Source: Peristeroidobacter agariperforans (GTDB lineage Bacteria > Pseudomonadota > Gammaproteobacteria > Steroidobacterales > Steroidobacteraceae). From it: a stretch of 64,000 nucleotides of DNA. This document shows positions 37,812 through 49,199 of the stretch, piece after piece (position 1 is the stretch's first letter; every line of letters starts with the position of its first letter). The notes beneath the pieces were generated by a model, which saw nothing but the letters and a program-made list of their open reading frames with translations, was not told where the DNA came from and searched no databases. The DNA lies in the NCBI RefSeq assembly GCF_004138335.1, contig NZ_RYFW01000001.1, positions 1,116,001 through 1,180,000 of the forward strand, read 5' to 3'. Position numbers and translations under genes: made by a program.

Positions 37812-39806
37812 TCACTCTTGAGCGAGCAAAGTCGTCACGTAACTCAGCGCTTCCTTGGCGCTGTGATCGTCGTAACCGTACTCCGAGGTCAGGCGGTCCT
37901 GAACCGCGGAGATTTTCTTACGGGCTTCGTCGTCCGGTCGCGCCGCCGACGTCACCAGGCGCAACACGTCACGCCGCTCCTCGAACAAGTACTGCTCGAT
38001 GGCTTCGCGCATGCGCGAGTGGCTGTTGAGGGTGAATTTCTCACCAGCCTTGTACGCCACCATGGCCTTGCGCACCACTTCCTGACGGAACGTCAGCTTG
38101 CCCGATTCCGATACCTTGATCTTGTCCTCGACCGAGCGCAGGAAGCGCTCATCGGCCGGACGCGACTCGCCGGTGATCGGATCGGTGACTTCGCGATGAT
38201 CGAGCGCCGCCTCCACTTCATCCAGGTACTTATCCAGCAACTGCTGGGCTTCGTCCTCGAACGAAGCGAACAGCGCGCGGTGCACGTCTTCCTTCACCCA
38301 GCGGTTGTAGAAGTCCTTGCGCGCCAACACCAGATAATCGATCCACAGCTTCTTCGCCTTCGCATCCATGCGCGCGTCGGTTTCGATGGAGTCCTTGAGC
38401 GCGAGCAGCACTTCCATGCTGGTCAGGCTCTTCTTGTCGGTGCGCGTGATGGCGTTGGAAATCGAATTCACGATAAAGCGGGGACTGACACCTGTCAGAC
38501 CTTCCTCGGGCGCTTCGGCGCGCAGCCGCGTGATCTCTGTCTCCGGGAAGCCTTCCACGCTCTCACCCGCGTACAGACGCAGCTTCTTCGACATGTCCAG
38601 GCCTTCACGCTCTGGCTTGTAAAGGCGCGTCAGCACCGCGAACACCGCGGCCAGCTTCAATGCGTGCGGATCCAGATGCACATCGCGAAACGCGGGCGCC
38701 GCGGACACCAGCTTGTTGTAGATCCGCGATTCCTCGAAGTACGACAGTGTGTAAGGCACCTTGACGATGACCATGCGGTCGAGCAGCGCCTCGTTCTCCT
38801 TCTCCTGCAGGAACTTGTGGAATTCCGCCAGGTTGGTGTGCGCCAGGATGGTCTCGTCCAGATAGATCAGCGGGAAGCGCGACACCTTGACGTTCTTTTC
38901 CTGGGTGAGCGTCAACAGCAGATACAGGAACTCGCGCTTCACCTTCAGGATCTCGATCATCTCGAGCACGCCGCGGCTGGCGGCATACACCGCGCCTGAC
39001 CACGACCACGCACGCGGATCGCCCTCGTCACCGTATTGCGCCACTTTGGACAGATCAACGGAGCCGACCAGGTCTGCGAGGTCCGCAGTGGTCGGATCGT
39101 GGGGTGCATACGTGCCCACGCCCACGCGTGACGCTTCTGAAAGGAAGATGCGCTCGACGGGCATGCGCAGGAAGTCGCCTTCGAACTCGCGTTCGAGACG
39201 GTCGCGCGCCCACGGGCTCAGCTCACCTTTGATCTCTACGCCATACGTATCCCGGAACTCGGCGCGCAGGCTTGCGGGAATGAGATTCAGTGGCGACTCG
39301 TGCATCGGCGAGCCCTGCAAGGCATACATAGCCCCTTCATCGGTGTGGCTGTATTCCTCGAGACCACGCTTCAACAGGATGGCCATGGTGGACTTGCCAC
39401 CGGACGGCGGGCCTAGCAGCAGTAACAAGCGTCTGCCGACATCGGAGCCGGCGGCGGCCGCCTTGAAATAATCGACGATGCGGCCGAGCGGCTCATCGAT
39501 GCCGAACAGCTCGCGCTTGAACAACTCTTTGGAGCCGGCGCCTTCGCTGTTGCCATTGCCGTTCGCGTTGGCATTACCAATGCCATTGGCGCCGGGAGAG
39601 TTTTTGCCGAACCAATTGAGCATGTCCCATAGATATTCATGGCTGCTACGGGCCAGTTGCCGCGCATTGCCTGGGACAACGGTGCGAAGGAATTCACCGA
39701 ACGTGCCCGACCAGTGTTGGGCCCGGTGGAATCGGCTGTAGGCGCTCAAGGCCTCGACGAAGCTCTCGCCGCGTTGCGAGCTTCCTCTGGGGCTGTCTGA
39801 CGTCAT
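37812..39806 (-). CDS. prkA: PrkA serine protein kinase (YeaG type)
   Basis: A 664-residue cytosolic AAA-type kinase. Walker A is GPPSGGKST (about 132-140). The AAA part includes DETILAHTNLAEFHKFL and DRMVIVKVPYTLSYFEE, followed by the C-terminal PrkA region (YNRWVKEDVHRALFASFEDEAQQLLDKYLDEVEAAL). An Asn/Gly-rich insert at about residues 72-91 lies just before the AAA start. The ATG at 39806 has GGAGGG eight bases upstream; a TTG at 39821 overlaps that site. First gene of the prkA-yhbH-spoVR operon. In Escherichia coli the YeaG kinase acts in nitrogen and stationary-phase stress. Confidence 0.93.
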   Translation of the reverse strand: MTSDSPRGSSQRGESFVEALSAYSRFHRAQHWSGTFGEFLRTVVPGNARQLARSSHEYLWDMLNWFGKNSPGANGIGNANANGNGNSEGAGSKELFKRELFGIDEPLGRIVDYFKAAAAGSDVGRRLLLLLGPPSGGKSTMAILLKRGLEEYSHTDEGAMYALQGSPMHESPLNLIPASLRAEFRDTYGVEIKGELSPWARDRLEREFEGDFLRMPVERIFLSEASRVGVGTYAPHDPTTADLADLVGSVDLSKVAQYGDEGDPRAWSWSGAVYAASRGVLEMIEILKVKREFLYLLLTLTQEKNVKVSRFPLIYLDETILAHTNLAEFHKFLQEKENEALLDRMVIVKVPYTLSYFEESRIYNKLVSAAPAFRDVHLDPHALKLAAVFAVLTRLYKPEREGLDMSKKLRLYAGESVEGFPETEITRLRAEAPEEGLTGVSPRFIVNSISNAITRTDKKSLTSMEVLLALKDSIETDARMDAKAKKLWIDYLVLARKDFYNRWVKEDVHRALFASFEDEAQQLLDKYLDEVEAALDHREVTDPITGESRPADERFLRSVEDKIKVSESGKLTFRQEVVRKAMVAYKAGEKFTLNSHSRMREAIEQYLFEERRDVLRLVTSAARPDDEARKKISAVQDRLTSEYGYDDHSAKEALSYVTTLLAQE

Positions 39807-39859
39807 CGAACCGCCCTCCAATCAGCGAGCCTATGAAATGTGTCAGGGCTCGCGGGTTC

Positions 39860-39865
39860 TATATA
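39860..39865 (-). promoter_or_regulatory. Candidate -10 box of the prkA operon
   Basis: TATATA on the minus strand, 54 bases before the prkA ATG, without a good -35 hexamer. This is compatible with the sigma-S control known for this operon elsewhere, but the evidence is weak. Confidence 0.3.
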
Positions 39866-40258
39866 CCTGTTACGACAGCATGCTCTTGCACGCAGTTCAC
39901 ACTGTCCTAATTCGTAACCAGCATACTCCGGTACTGCGACGAGAGATGCCGAGGGTTACTGGTAATCGCCAGGGCGATTGCCGACAACCCTACTTTCAAA
40001 GACTGCGCTATGGCCGAACATGTTCCGTACACAGGTGCGCCATGCGAGTGCGCCTGACGATGGCGTCGAACCGTAAAGATCGGCGGCGCCGATGAAGAAG
40101 GAATAATGAAGACCTGCGCAGCTCGCGGAAGGCGACGCTGGAACGCGCTGAAGTTGCGCATCTCACTCGGTTGAGTGCGGAACATGACTCACTGATTACT
40201 CCCTTCGCGCCAATCTTGCAATGCGATTCATGCTGATTGGTCTGCACGGCGCGTGCCA

Positions 40259-40284
40259 GCACCCATGTCTAAAGTCATGGGTGC
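40259..40284 (-). other. Hairpin downstream of lon (distal)
   Basis: GCACCCATG pairs with CATGGGTGC (nine bases) around an eight-base loop. No U tract follows on either strand, so it may protect or help end the lon message but is not a classical terminator. Confidence 0.45.
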
Positions 40285-40311
40285 AGGCGAGGAGTTCAGG
40301 ACGGGTTCAGG

Positions 40312-40338
40312 GCCGAGGGTGGAGGTCCCACCCTCGGC
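40312..40338 (-). terminator. Hairpin downstream of lon (proximal)
   Basis: GCCGAGGGTGG pairs with CCACCCTCGGC (eleven bases, five-base loop), 16 bases after the lon stop. There is no following U run, so Rho or processing may be needed. Confidence 0.5.
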
Positions 40339-40354
40339 ATAGCGGCTCTTCGAA

Positions 40355-42760
<2,406 letters not shown>

Positions 42761-42894
42761 TGAATTGTCCCACCCACCCTTTTCGGGCATTGGAGGCGCA
42801 GAGGTTCAACAAACACGGTCTTGCGACCGGTGGCTGTTCTAGGCGCGGGGTAGTCGAAACTTTCGGTGCCAGGCTTCACGTCGTACCCCGCCAT

Positions 42895-43299
42895 TTAGCG
42901 ATGTGCCAGGCGCAGGAACAGGCAGCCGTTGGTGTATGCCTGCTCCAGCAATTGATAATGTCCTTCAGGCAGCGCGATGCGCCGCTCGAAACTTCCGTAT
43001 GGAATTTCCAGCCGATGAACCGCGGTGGCGCGACTGGTCACCGGCAATGCGCGCGTGGCACTGACGATCAACAGCCCGCTGTCGGTGCGCACTTCGATGT
43101 GGTCGGGAGCAACACCGGGTAACGCCACGGCGACATGAACCTCGTTGCCATAAGCGAGGATGTCGATGGGCGGTTCCCAGCGCGGCTGAGCTGCAACCGT
43201 GCTGCCGAAACGAAAGAACTGCCGCTGCAGTTGTTGCGCGCGTTCCAACATTTCGCAGGCCTCGGCCCACATCCAGGACGGCGGGTTACGCATGGCCAT
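42895..43299 (-). CDS. Small heat-shock protein (Hsp20 / alpha-crystallin type)
   Basis: A 134-residue holdase chaperone. After a short helical N-terminus (MLERAQQLQRQFFRFG) comes the alpha-crystallin core: PPIDILAYGNEVHVAVALPGVAPDHIEVRTDSGLLIVSATRA, VHRLEIPYGSFERRIALPEG, and TNGCLFLRLAHR. The C-terminal I-x-I tail is missing, so higher-order assembly may differ. The ATG at 43299 (MAMRNPP) is used. A sigma-32-like promoter lies 31-58 bases upstream and lon is downstream, making a heat-shock pair. Confidence 0.88.
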   Translation of the reverse strand: MAMRNPPSWMWAEACEMLERAQQLQRQFFRFGSTVAAQPRWEPPIDILAYGNEVHVAVALPGVAPDHIEVRTDSGLLIVSATRALPVTSRATAVHRLEIPYGSFERRIALPEGHYQLLEQAYTNGCLFLRLAHR

Positions 43300-43329
43300 G
43301 ATTGAGTTCCAGGTAAGGCATAGCGACTT

Positions 43330-43357
43330 AGGTGGGGTCGGCAGTCGGACTATCAAG
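43330..43357 (-). promoter_or_regulatory. Sigma-32-like heat-shock promoter for hsp20
   Basis: On the minus strand CTTGATA-N13-CCCCACCT matches the RpoH consensus (CTTGAAA-N11-16-CCCCATnT) in 6 of 7 positions at -35 and in the CCCCA core at -10. The start would fall about 23 bases before the hsp20 ATG. Confidence 0.72.
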
Positions 43358-43403
43358 AACGACCCGCAAGCCAAGTAAACTCCCGCCGACGCCAGCCAGG
43401 TCC

Positions 43404-44000
43404 ATGGATCAGATGTCCAACCGCTTCGACGCCCGCTTCTATCAGCGCTTCTATATGAATCCGCGAACGCGGGTTACAACCCAAGATGAGATGGCCCGAC
43501 GCGCCGGCATGGTGGCCGCACTGGTCAAGCAGCTGGAGTTGCCGGTGAAGCGGATTCTCGATGCAGGCTGCGGACTTGGGTGGTTGCGCGCGCCGCTGCT
43601 CGAAGCTTTTCCCGAGGCTACGTATATCGGGCTGGAAGTGAGCGAGCACCTATGCCAGGAGCACGGCTGGGTGAACGAATCGCTCGCTGACTATCGACCG
43701 CGCGGTCGCTTCGATCTGATCATTTGTTATGACGTGATGCAGTACCTGTCTGACCGGGAAAGCGCGCAAGCGATGGCGAATCTTGCGCGTTTGTCACGCG
43801 GCGCCTTGTACTTCCATGCTCCGACGCAGGAGGACTGGCGCGACAACGCGGATCGCGACACTAGCGACAGCAATATCACCTTACGCCAGGCGAGCTGGTA
43901 TCGCTCGCGCCTGGCGCGACATTTCGAACACGCCGGCTTCGGCGTCCATGTGCGCCGGGGCGTGCCCTGGGGACAGTGGGAGCTGGAACGCAGCGGCTAG
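43404..44000 (+). CDS. SAM-dependent methyltransferase (class I)
   Basis: A 198-residue methyltransferase-like protein. SAM motif I is RILDAGCGLGWLRAPLL (about 51-67), followed by ATYIGLEVSEHLCQ and motif IV-like RFDLIICYDVMQYL. The C-terminal part is short, so the substrate-binding region is small; the substrate is unknown. The ATG at 43404 follows a CCAGG. It is divergent from hsp20 and its start is 46 bases from the sigma-32-like promoter. Confidence 0.8.
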   Translation: MDQMSNRFDARFYQRFYMNPRTRVTTQDEMARRAGMVAALVKQLELPVKRILDAGCGLGWLRAPLLEAFPEATYIGLEVSEHLCQEHGWVNESLADYRPRGRFDLIICYDVMQYLSDRESAQAMANLARLSRGALYFHAPTQEDWRDNADRDTSDSNITLRQASWYRSRLARHFEHAGFGVHVRRGVPWGQWELERSG

Positions 44001-44016
44001 GTCGTGGATGAGTAGG

Positions 44017-44979
44017 CTACTTGATAACAGTAGCCTCCGTGACCACGCGCACCGGCGGCTCGCCATTACTCCAAAATGGGTCCGCTTCTGGGTCCGTACC
44101 CCATCGCCCATCCAACAGCTCGATAAAGCTTCGCACCTTGGTCGCCAGATACCGACGCTGCGGATAGATCAAATAGATCCCCAGCGCGCCGGCATCGTAA
44201 TCGGCCAGCACCTGTTGCAACGTCCCCGCGCGCAGCTCCTGATAAACATTGAAGGTCGGCTGCAGGATCACGCCCTGGCCGCGAAGCGCTGCTTGCTTGA
44301 GCAGCTCATTGCTGGTCGCACGCAACGTTCCCAATGCCTGCACCATCGAATTGCGCCCGTCGCGTTCGAAGCGCCATTGCTGCGACGTGGGTGCGGTGTC
44401 GGTGAAGGCGAGACAGTTGTGATGGAGCAGGTTCTCCGGGATCTCCGGCTGCGGATTCTTTTTCAGATAAGCCGGCGACGCACACGCCACCAGTCGCGAT
44501 GTGGCCAGCTTGCGCGTCGTGAGATTGGTGCGCAGGTGGGCGCTGGCGCGAACCGCCAGATCGAAGCCTTCCTCCACCAGATCCACGAAATGATTACTGA
44601 CCGTTACTTCCAGCCGCACATCGCCGTGGCGTGCCGAATATTCCAGCAGCACCGGTCCGACGTGCGACAGGTCGAAGGCTCCCGAAACACAGATCTTCAA
44701 TGCGCCGCGGGGCACCGCGCTGTTGGCGCCGGCCACCGCTTCCGCTTCCTCGATATCTTCCAGAATCTGGACACAACGCTGGTGATAAAGCTGTCCGACG
44801 TCGGTGAGACTCAGGGAGTGCGTCGATCGATTCAGCAGGCGCGAGCCTAGTTCCTGTTCCAGGTGCCCGATGTACTTGGTCACCATTGGCGCAGAAACTC
44901 CCATCCGGCGCGCCGCCTCGGCGAAGCTCCCCAATTCGACCACTCTCGCCAACGCCACCATGCAGGTGAACTTATCCAT
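44017..44979 (-). CDS. LysR family transcriptional regulator
   Basis: A 320-residue LysR protein. The helix-turn-helix is MVALARVVELGSFAEAARRMGVSAPMVTKYIGHLEQELGSRLLNRSTHSLSLT. The effector domain includes VEEGFDLAVRASAHLRTN and VACASPAYLKKNPQPEIPENL. The ATG at 44979 is preceded by GGGGGAAAG. It is divergent from the lpxR-like gene across a 404-base gap with repeated motifs, so lpxR is a possible target. Its stop converges on the methyltransferase gene. Confidence 0.9.
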   Translation of the reverse strand: MDKFTCMVALARVVELGSFAEAARRMGVSAPMVTKYIGHLEQELGSRLLNRSTHSLSLTDVGQLYHQRCVQILEDIEEAEAVAGANSAVPRGALKICVSGAFDLSHVGPVLLEYSARHGDVRLEVTVSNHFVDLVEEGFDLAVRASAHLRTNLTTRKLATSRLVACASPAYLKKNPQPEIPENLLHHNCLAFTDTAPTSQQWRFERDGRNSMVQALGTLRATSNELLKQAALRGQGVILQPTFNVYQELRAGTLQQVLADYDAGALGIYLIYPQRRYLATKVRSFIELLDGRWGTDPEADPFWSNGEPPVRVVTEATVIK

Positions 44980-45182
44980 CTTTCTTTCCCCCCAGGAAAG
45001 ATTCCATTGCCCAGCAGGCATCGCTCCATAAGCGAGCGAAATCCCGTTCGCCCCCGGCACCAATCAGACGGTTTGATTTTTCACGGCTCGTTCACGGCTG
45101 GGCCAACAGCGTGCTCACGCCGCCCCGCTAATTTCTGTGCATCACAAGCGGATTAGTGCATTTGCAGCAGTGTGATTGCAAT

Positions 45183-45241
45183 AACGAAGCGACGGTGTGG
45201 TTGCCGCATGAGTAGTGAGAACGAAGCAGCACGGTGTGATT
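45183..45241. repeat. Direct repeat pair upstream of lpxR
   Basis: AACGAAGC followed by CGGTGTGGTT (45183-45202) recurs as AACGAAGC...CGGTGTGATT (45220-45241), 37 bases on. A third, partial GTGTGATTGC precedes them near 45171. The spacing of 3.5 helical turns suits cooperative protein binding. Confidence 0.5.
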
Positions 45242-45262
45242 CATGACCAGCGATTCATGAAT
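45239..45262. promoter_or_regulatory. ATTCATGA repeats with a perfect palindrome
   Basis: ATTCATGA occurs at 45239 and 45253, and the second copy extends to the perfect palindrome ATTCATGAAT (45253-45262). Operator candidate for lpxR or the LysR gene. Confidence 0.4.
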
Positions 45263-45383
45263 GTCATTCCGTTCACCGCGTTTATCGACGCTCCGGCTTT
45301 GGGGGACAGTAGCACCACGGAACAACAGCAACAGGTAGCGGCGGCGTGGCAGTAAACGCAGCGCCAGTGGGAAGGTCAAGGTT

Positions 45384-46571
45384 ATGGCGACAACGAACAA
45401 GACAGGATGGGCAGCACAGCTGCGATGGGCAGTCCTCGCGGCGTTAGGCACCGCTGCATTGGTAGTTACTGGCAATGAAGCGCGTGCCGATGAGCTGTCT
45501 TCGCTCGAAATCACGCCGGTGCTGGCGGTGACTGACGAAACCGTGGCCGCCTCGGTTAGTGATATCGAAGACGCTATCGCCGAGGTCGTCGTGTCCAATC
45601 AGCGCATCGGTTGGCTGGAAGGCGTTGACGCGGTGCGAGTGCAGGTCGACAACGACCTGTTCGCCGGTGGCAACCAGGACCGCGACTACACTGGCGGCTT
45701 GGGCATCACCCTCTCTGGCGAACGCGCTCGCGACGGCTTGTTGTCACTCGATCCCTTATTGGCTCGTCTGGACCGATTGGTGTTCAACGGCGAGGAAACG
45801 AACGTCCATTACGCCCGGCAGATCGGCCTGTTGGCGTTCACGCCCAAGAACACGCTGGTCCGCGAAGTGCAACCGGATGACCGCCCGTACGCCAGCCTGC
45901 TGTTCCTTTCCAACGGCCGGGTGACGGTGGATGAGGACGATCGCGGCGCCTGGACCAGCAGCCTGACCATTGGCGTGCTGGGCCTTTCGGTGTCGGAAAG
46001 CTTGCACAGCGCCGTCCACGAGCTGGTCGGTTCGGAACGACCGCTTGGGTATGATCATCAGATCTCCGCGGGCGGCGAGCCGACGGCGCGCTACACCCTC
46101 GCCCGCCAGCAGCTCTGGATCGCCGATCCGAGCGGTCAGATCGATGTGAAGACCACGCTGCAGGGAAGCGTCGGCTTCCTGACCGAGACCAGTGCTTCGA
46201 TTTCGGTGCGAGCCGGTCGTTTCAACTCGCCCTGGTGGAGTTTCGCGCCGGAGCTGACCGACTACATGGCGGCGCCGGTGCCGAGCGAGAGCTATCGCGG
46301 TGGCCGTGAGCTGTATGTGTTCGCCGGCGCTCGCGTCAAAGCTCGTGCTTACAACGCGTTCTTGCAGGGCCAGTTTCGCGATAGCGAGGTCCGCTACACC
46401 TCAGGTGAGGTGCAGCCGCTGCTAGCCGAGGCGTGGATTGGCGTGGTTACGCAAATCCTGGACCAGACGCAGCTCAGCTACGCCCTGCACTATCAAACCG
46501 CTGAATTGCGCGACGGCCCGGCCTCCCGCGACGCCCTGTGGGGCGCGGTACAGCTGACGCACGCATTCTAA
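45384..46571 (+). CDS. lpxR: Lipid A deacylase LpxR family outer-membrane protein
   Basis: A 395-residue predicted outer-membrane beta-barrel that removes the 3'-acyloxyacyl chain of lipid A. After a signal peptide (ending near NEARADE) and an unusual roughly 45-residue linker come the LpxR signatures: VQVDNDLFAGGNQDRDYTGGLGITLSG (catalytic Asn-Asp), VQPDDRPYASLLFLSNG, and ESLHSAVHELVGSERPLGYDHQI (catalytic His). The chain ends in Phe as barrels do. AAGG precedes the ATG, and a strong terminator follows at 46603. The adjacent divergent LysR may regulate it. Confidence 0.85.
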   Translation: MATTNKTGWAAQLRWAVLAALGTAALVVTGNEARADELSSLEITPVLAVTDETVAASVSDIEDAIAEVVVSNQRIGWLEGVDAVRVQVDNDLFAGGNQDRDYTGGLGITLSGERARDGLLSLDPLLARLDRLVFNGEETNVHYARQIGLLAFTPKNTLVREVQPDDRPYASLLFLSNGRVTVDEDDRGAWTSSLTIGVLGLSVSESLHSAVHELVGSERPLGYDHQISAGGEPTARYTLARQQLWIADPSGQIDVKTTLQGSVGFLTETSASISVRAGRFNSPWWSFAPELTDYMAAPVPSESYRGGRELYVFAGARVKARAYNAFLQGQFRDSEVRYTSGEVQPLLAEAWIGVVTQILDQTQLSYALHYQTAELRDGPASRDALWGAVQLTHAF

Positions 46572-46602
46572 GTTTTAGTTTCTCGACCCAGCCCCTGCAA
46601 TC

Positions 46603-46628
46603 GGCCCACCTCTGGTGGGCCTTTTTTT
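46603..46628 (+). terminator. Rho-independent terminator of lpxR
   Basis: GGCCCACC-TCT-GGTGGGCC followed by seven T. A perfect eight-base stem with a three-base loop, 32 bases after the stop. Confidence 0.93.
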
Positions 46629-46679
46629 ATTCGAGCGCCGCGCATAGCGCCGCCACAGAGGATAAGAAAAAGGGTTGTG

Positions 46680-49130
46680 TTACTTCGAGCGAGGCATGCG
46701 CACACCTTTCAGGCCGGTGTGCTGAGTGCGAAATTTCGTCGGCTTCGTCGATTGGCCTTTGCTCGGCGCTGCCTGCGGCGCGCCCGCGCGTTTCGCGTTT
46801 CCTGCCGCGTCGTGTCTTCGCTTGCCATGCGCCGGTGCGTTGTCTTTGGTCGAGTGCGGCGAATGTTTCGAGCGACGCCCTTCATGTGCCTCGCCCGTGC
46901 CGAGCGGCTGCCAGGCCGGAATCAAATGCTGCTTGCCCGGGCCGATCAAATCGGCGCGGCCCATGCGGCGAAGCGCATCTCTCAGAATCGGCCAGTTATT
47001 CGCGTCGTGCCATCTCAAGAACGCCTTGTGCAGCCGTCGCACCTTCAGACCCTTGGGAATGTGCACTTCCTCACTGCCGTGAGTCACCTTCCTCAATGGA
47101 TTCTTGCCCGAGTGCCACATCGCCGTAGCCGTTGCCATCGGCGAGGGCAGGAACGCCTGCACTTGATCGGCGCGATAGCCGTTCTGCTTCAACCACAGGG
47201 CCAGCTCGAGCATGTCCTCGTCGGTCGTGCCCGGATGCGCGGCGATGAAGTACGGAATCAGGTACTGCTCCTTGCCGGCTTCCCTGGAGAACTTCTCGAA
47301 CAGCTCCTTGAAGCGGTAATACGTGCCGACACCCGGCTTCATCATCTTCGACAGCGGCCCTTCGCCGATCGCCTCGGGCGCGATCTTCAAATAACCGCCG
47401 ACGTGGTGCTGAACCAGCTCCTTCACATATTCAGGCGACTCGACCGCCAGGTCATACCGCACGCCCGAGCCGATCAGGATCTTCTTGATGCCCGGCAGCG
47501 CACGCGCGCGTCGATACAAATTGATCAGCGGCGTGTGGTTGGTGTTCAGATTCGGGCAGATGCCCGGAAACACGCACGAAGGCCGGCGGCACGCCGTCTC
47601 GATCTCGCGTGACTTACAGGCGAGCCGATACATGTTCGCAGTCGGCCCGCCCAGATCGGAGATCACGCCGGTAAAGCCGGGCACCGAATCGCGGATCGTC
47701 TCGATCTCCTTGATGATCGAGTTCTCGGACCGATTCTGAATGATGCGGCCTTCGTGCTCGGTAATCGAGCAGAACGTGCAGCCGCCAAAGCAGCCGCGCT
47801 GGATCGCGATCGAGAAGCGGATCATCTCGTACGCGGGAATCTTGTTCGCACCCTTCTGCTCGCCATAGAACGGATGCGGCACACGCTGATAAGGCAGCTC
47901 GTAGATCGCATCCATCTCTTTCATCGAGAGCGGCAACGGCGGCGGATTCAGCCACACATCGACGTTCCCGTGCCGCTGCACGAGAGCGCGCGCGTTGCCC
48001 GGATTGGACTCGAGATGAAGGATGCGCGAGGCGTGCGCGTAGAGAACGGCGTCGTCACGCACGGCTTCGAAGGAAGGCATGCGAATGACGGATTGCGCGC
48101 GGTCAGAGGTCGGAACGTGGCGATGAAACTTCACGACCTTCGCGACGGGCTGCTTCGCAGCCGTCGCACACGGCGGCGCGCTCACTGTCGCCTCGCCGGC
48201 AACTGCTTCAGTGGACGCGGTATTGCCGGGCGCGGCGCCGATCTGCGAACCATTCGCGGCAGTCGCGCTACTCGCGGACGCCTCCATTCGGGGCGCGCCG
48301 CCGGCAGACGAAATATTTTCAGTTGCTGCGTTATTCGCTGCGGCCTGCATCGCCGCTTTCGACTTGGCGTCATTCGCCGCGTACGGATCGATGGGCGGAT
48401 TCAGCGGTCCGGGCTCGTCGATCGAGGTCGAATCGATCTCCGTCCACCCTTCTGGCGTCGCATGTCTTACGAACGCCGTGCCTCGCAGATCGTCGATCTG
48501 ATCGATCGGCTGACCCTTCGCCAGTCGGTGCGCGATCTCGACGATCTGGCGCTCGCCGTTGCCGTACACCAGCAGGTCCGCCTTCGCATCCAGCAGCACC
48601 GAGCGCCGCACTTTCTCCGACCAATAATCGAAGTGAGCGATGCGCCGAAGGCTGGCTTCGATACCGCCAATGACGATGGGCACGTCCGGGAACGCCTCGC
48701 GAGCTCGCTGTGAATAGACGATCACCGAGCGATCCGGCCGCTTGCCGCCCTCGCCGGCCGGCGTGTACGCATCGTCGCTGCGAATGCGCCGGTCCGACGT
48801 GTAGCGATTCACCATCGAATCCATGTTCCCGCCGGTAACGCCGAAGAACAGATTCGGCTTGCCGAGGCGGGCGAAATCCTCCGCAGAGCGCCAGTCGGGC
48901 TGCGCGATGATGCCGACGCGGAAGCCTTGGGCCTCCAGCACGCGGCCGATGATGGCCATGCCGAAGCTGGGATGGTCAACGTAAGCGTCGCCAGTGACGA
49001 CGATGATGTCGCAGCTGTCCCAGCCGAGTGCGTCCATTTCCTCCTTCGACATGGGCAGGAACGGAGCGGTCCCGAAGCGGGACGCCCAGTGCTTGCGATA
49101 GGAGAACAGTTCGCGGGGTACAACCTGCAT
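46680..49130 (-). CDS. ygiQ: YgiQ family radical SAM protein
   Basis: An 816-residue radical SAM enzyme. The 4Fe-4S motif is [17 protein letters not shown] (Cys447, Cys451, Cys454), and [27 protein letters not shown] and [15 protein letters not shown] follow. The N-terminal cobalamin-like region has [29 protein letters not shown]. An Ala/Ser/Asn-rich insert (about 251-330) splits the domains. The C-terminal 60 residues are basic and disordered ([20 protein letters not shown]), perhaps binding RNA. The reaction is unknown. No Shine-Dalgarno precedes the ATG. Confidence 0.92.
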   Translation of the reverse strand: MQVVPRELFSYRKHWASRFGTAPFLPMSKEEMDALGWDSCDIIVVTGDAYVDHPSFGMAIIGRVLEAQGFRVGIIAQPDWRSAEDFARLGKPNLFFGVTGGNMDSMVNRYTSDRRIRSDDAYTPAGEGGKRPDRSVIVYSQRAREAFPDVPIVIGGIEASLRRIAHFDYWSEKVRRSVLLDAKADLLVYGNGERQIVEIAHRLAKGQPIDQIDDLRGTAFVRHATPEGWTEIDSTSIDEPGPLNPPIDPYAANDAKSKAAMQAAANNAATENISSAGGAPRMEASASSATAANGSQIGAAPGNTASTEAVAGEATVSAPPCATAAKQPVAKVVKFHRHVPTSDRAQSVIRMPSFEAVRDDAVLYAHASRILHLESNPGNARALVQRHGNVDVWLNPPPLPLSMKEMDAIYELPYQRVPHPFYGEQKGANKIPAYEMIRFSIAIQRGCFGGCTFCSITEHEGRIIQNRSENSIIKEIETIRDSVPGFTGVISDLGGPTANMYRLACKSREIETACRRPSCVFPGICPNLNTNHTPLINLYRRARALPGIKKILIGSGVRYDLAVESPEYVKELVQHHVGGYLKIAPEAIGEGPLSKMMKPGVGTYYRFKELFEKFSREAGKEQYLIPYFIAAHPGTTDEDMLELALWLKQNGYRADQVQAFLPSPMATATAMWHSGKNPLRKVTHGSEEVHIPKGLKVRRLHKAFLRWHDANNWPILRDALRRMGRADLIGPGKQHLIPAWQPLGTGEAHEGRRSKHSPHSTKDNAPAHGKRRHDAAGNAKRAGAPQAAPSKGQSTKPTKFRTQHTGLKGVRMPRSK

Positions 49131-49199
49131 CGGGGGGAATAGTCGGTTAGAGGTGCCGCGGCGGCCAAAGGGGCCACGGAAAAGGGTTGGGATCTTACG

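Larger units (their letters stand above)
39807..40354. other. Non-coding gap between prkA and lon
   Basis: A 548-base gap with no convincing coding frame on either strand. It holds the prkA leader and promoter region on the right-to-left strand and, at its left-hand operon end, two hairpins (40259-40284 and 40312-40338) after the lon stop. The middle (about 39900-40250) has no feature I could name. Confidence 0.55.
44980..45383. other. Divergent gap with direct repeats before lpxR
   Basis: A 404-base region between a LysR gene and lpxR without a supported coding frame. TTCACGGCT occurs twice near 45080-45105. Further right are the AACGAAGC/CGGTGTG repeats (45183-45241) and the ATTCATGA repeats (45239-45262). 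Confidence 0.5.

Noticed and set aside
39838-40262. Short frames in the prkA-lon gap
   Set aside because: No ribosome-binding sites or family features; composition like non-coding DNA.
42761-42894. A sigma-32-type promoter directly before lon
   Set aside because: CACCGAAA followed by CCCCGCGC at a ten-base spacing is a poor match; the better signal lies before hsp20.
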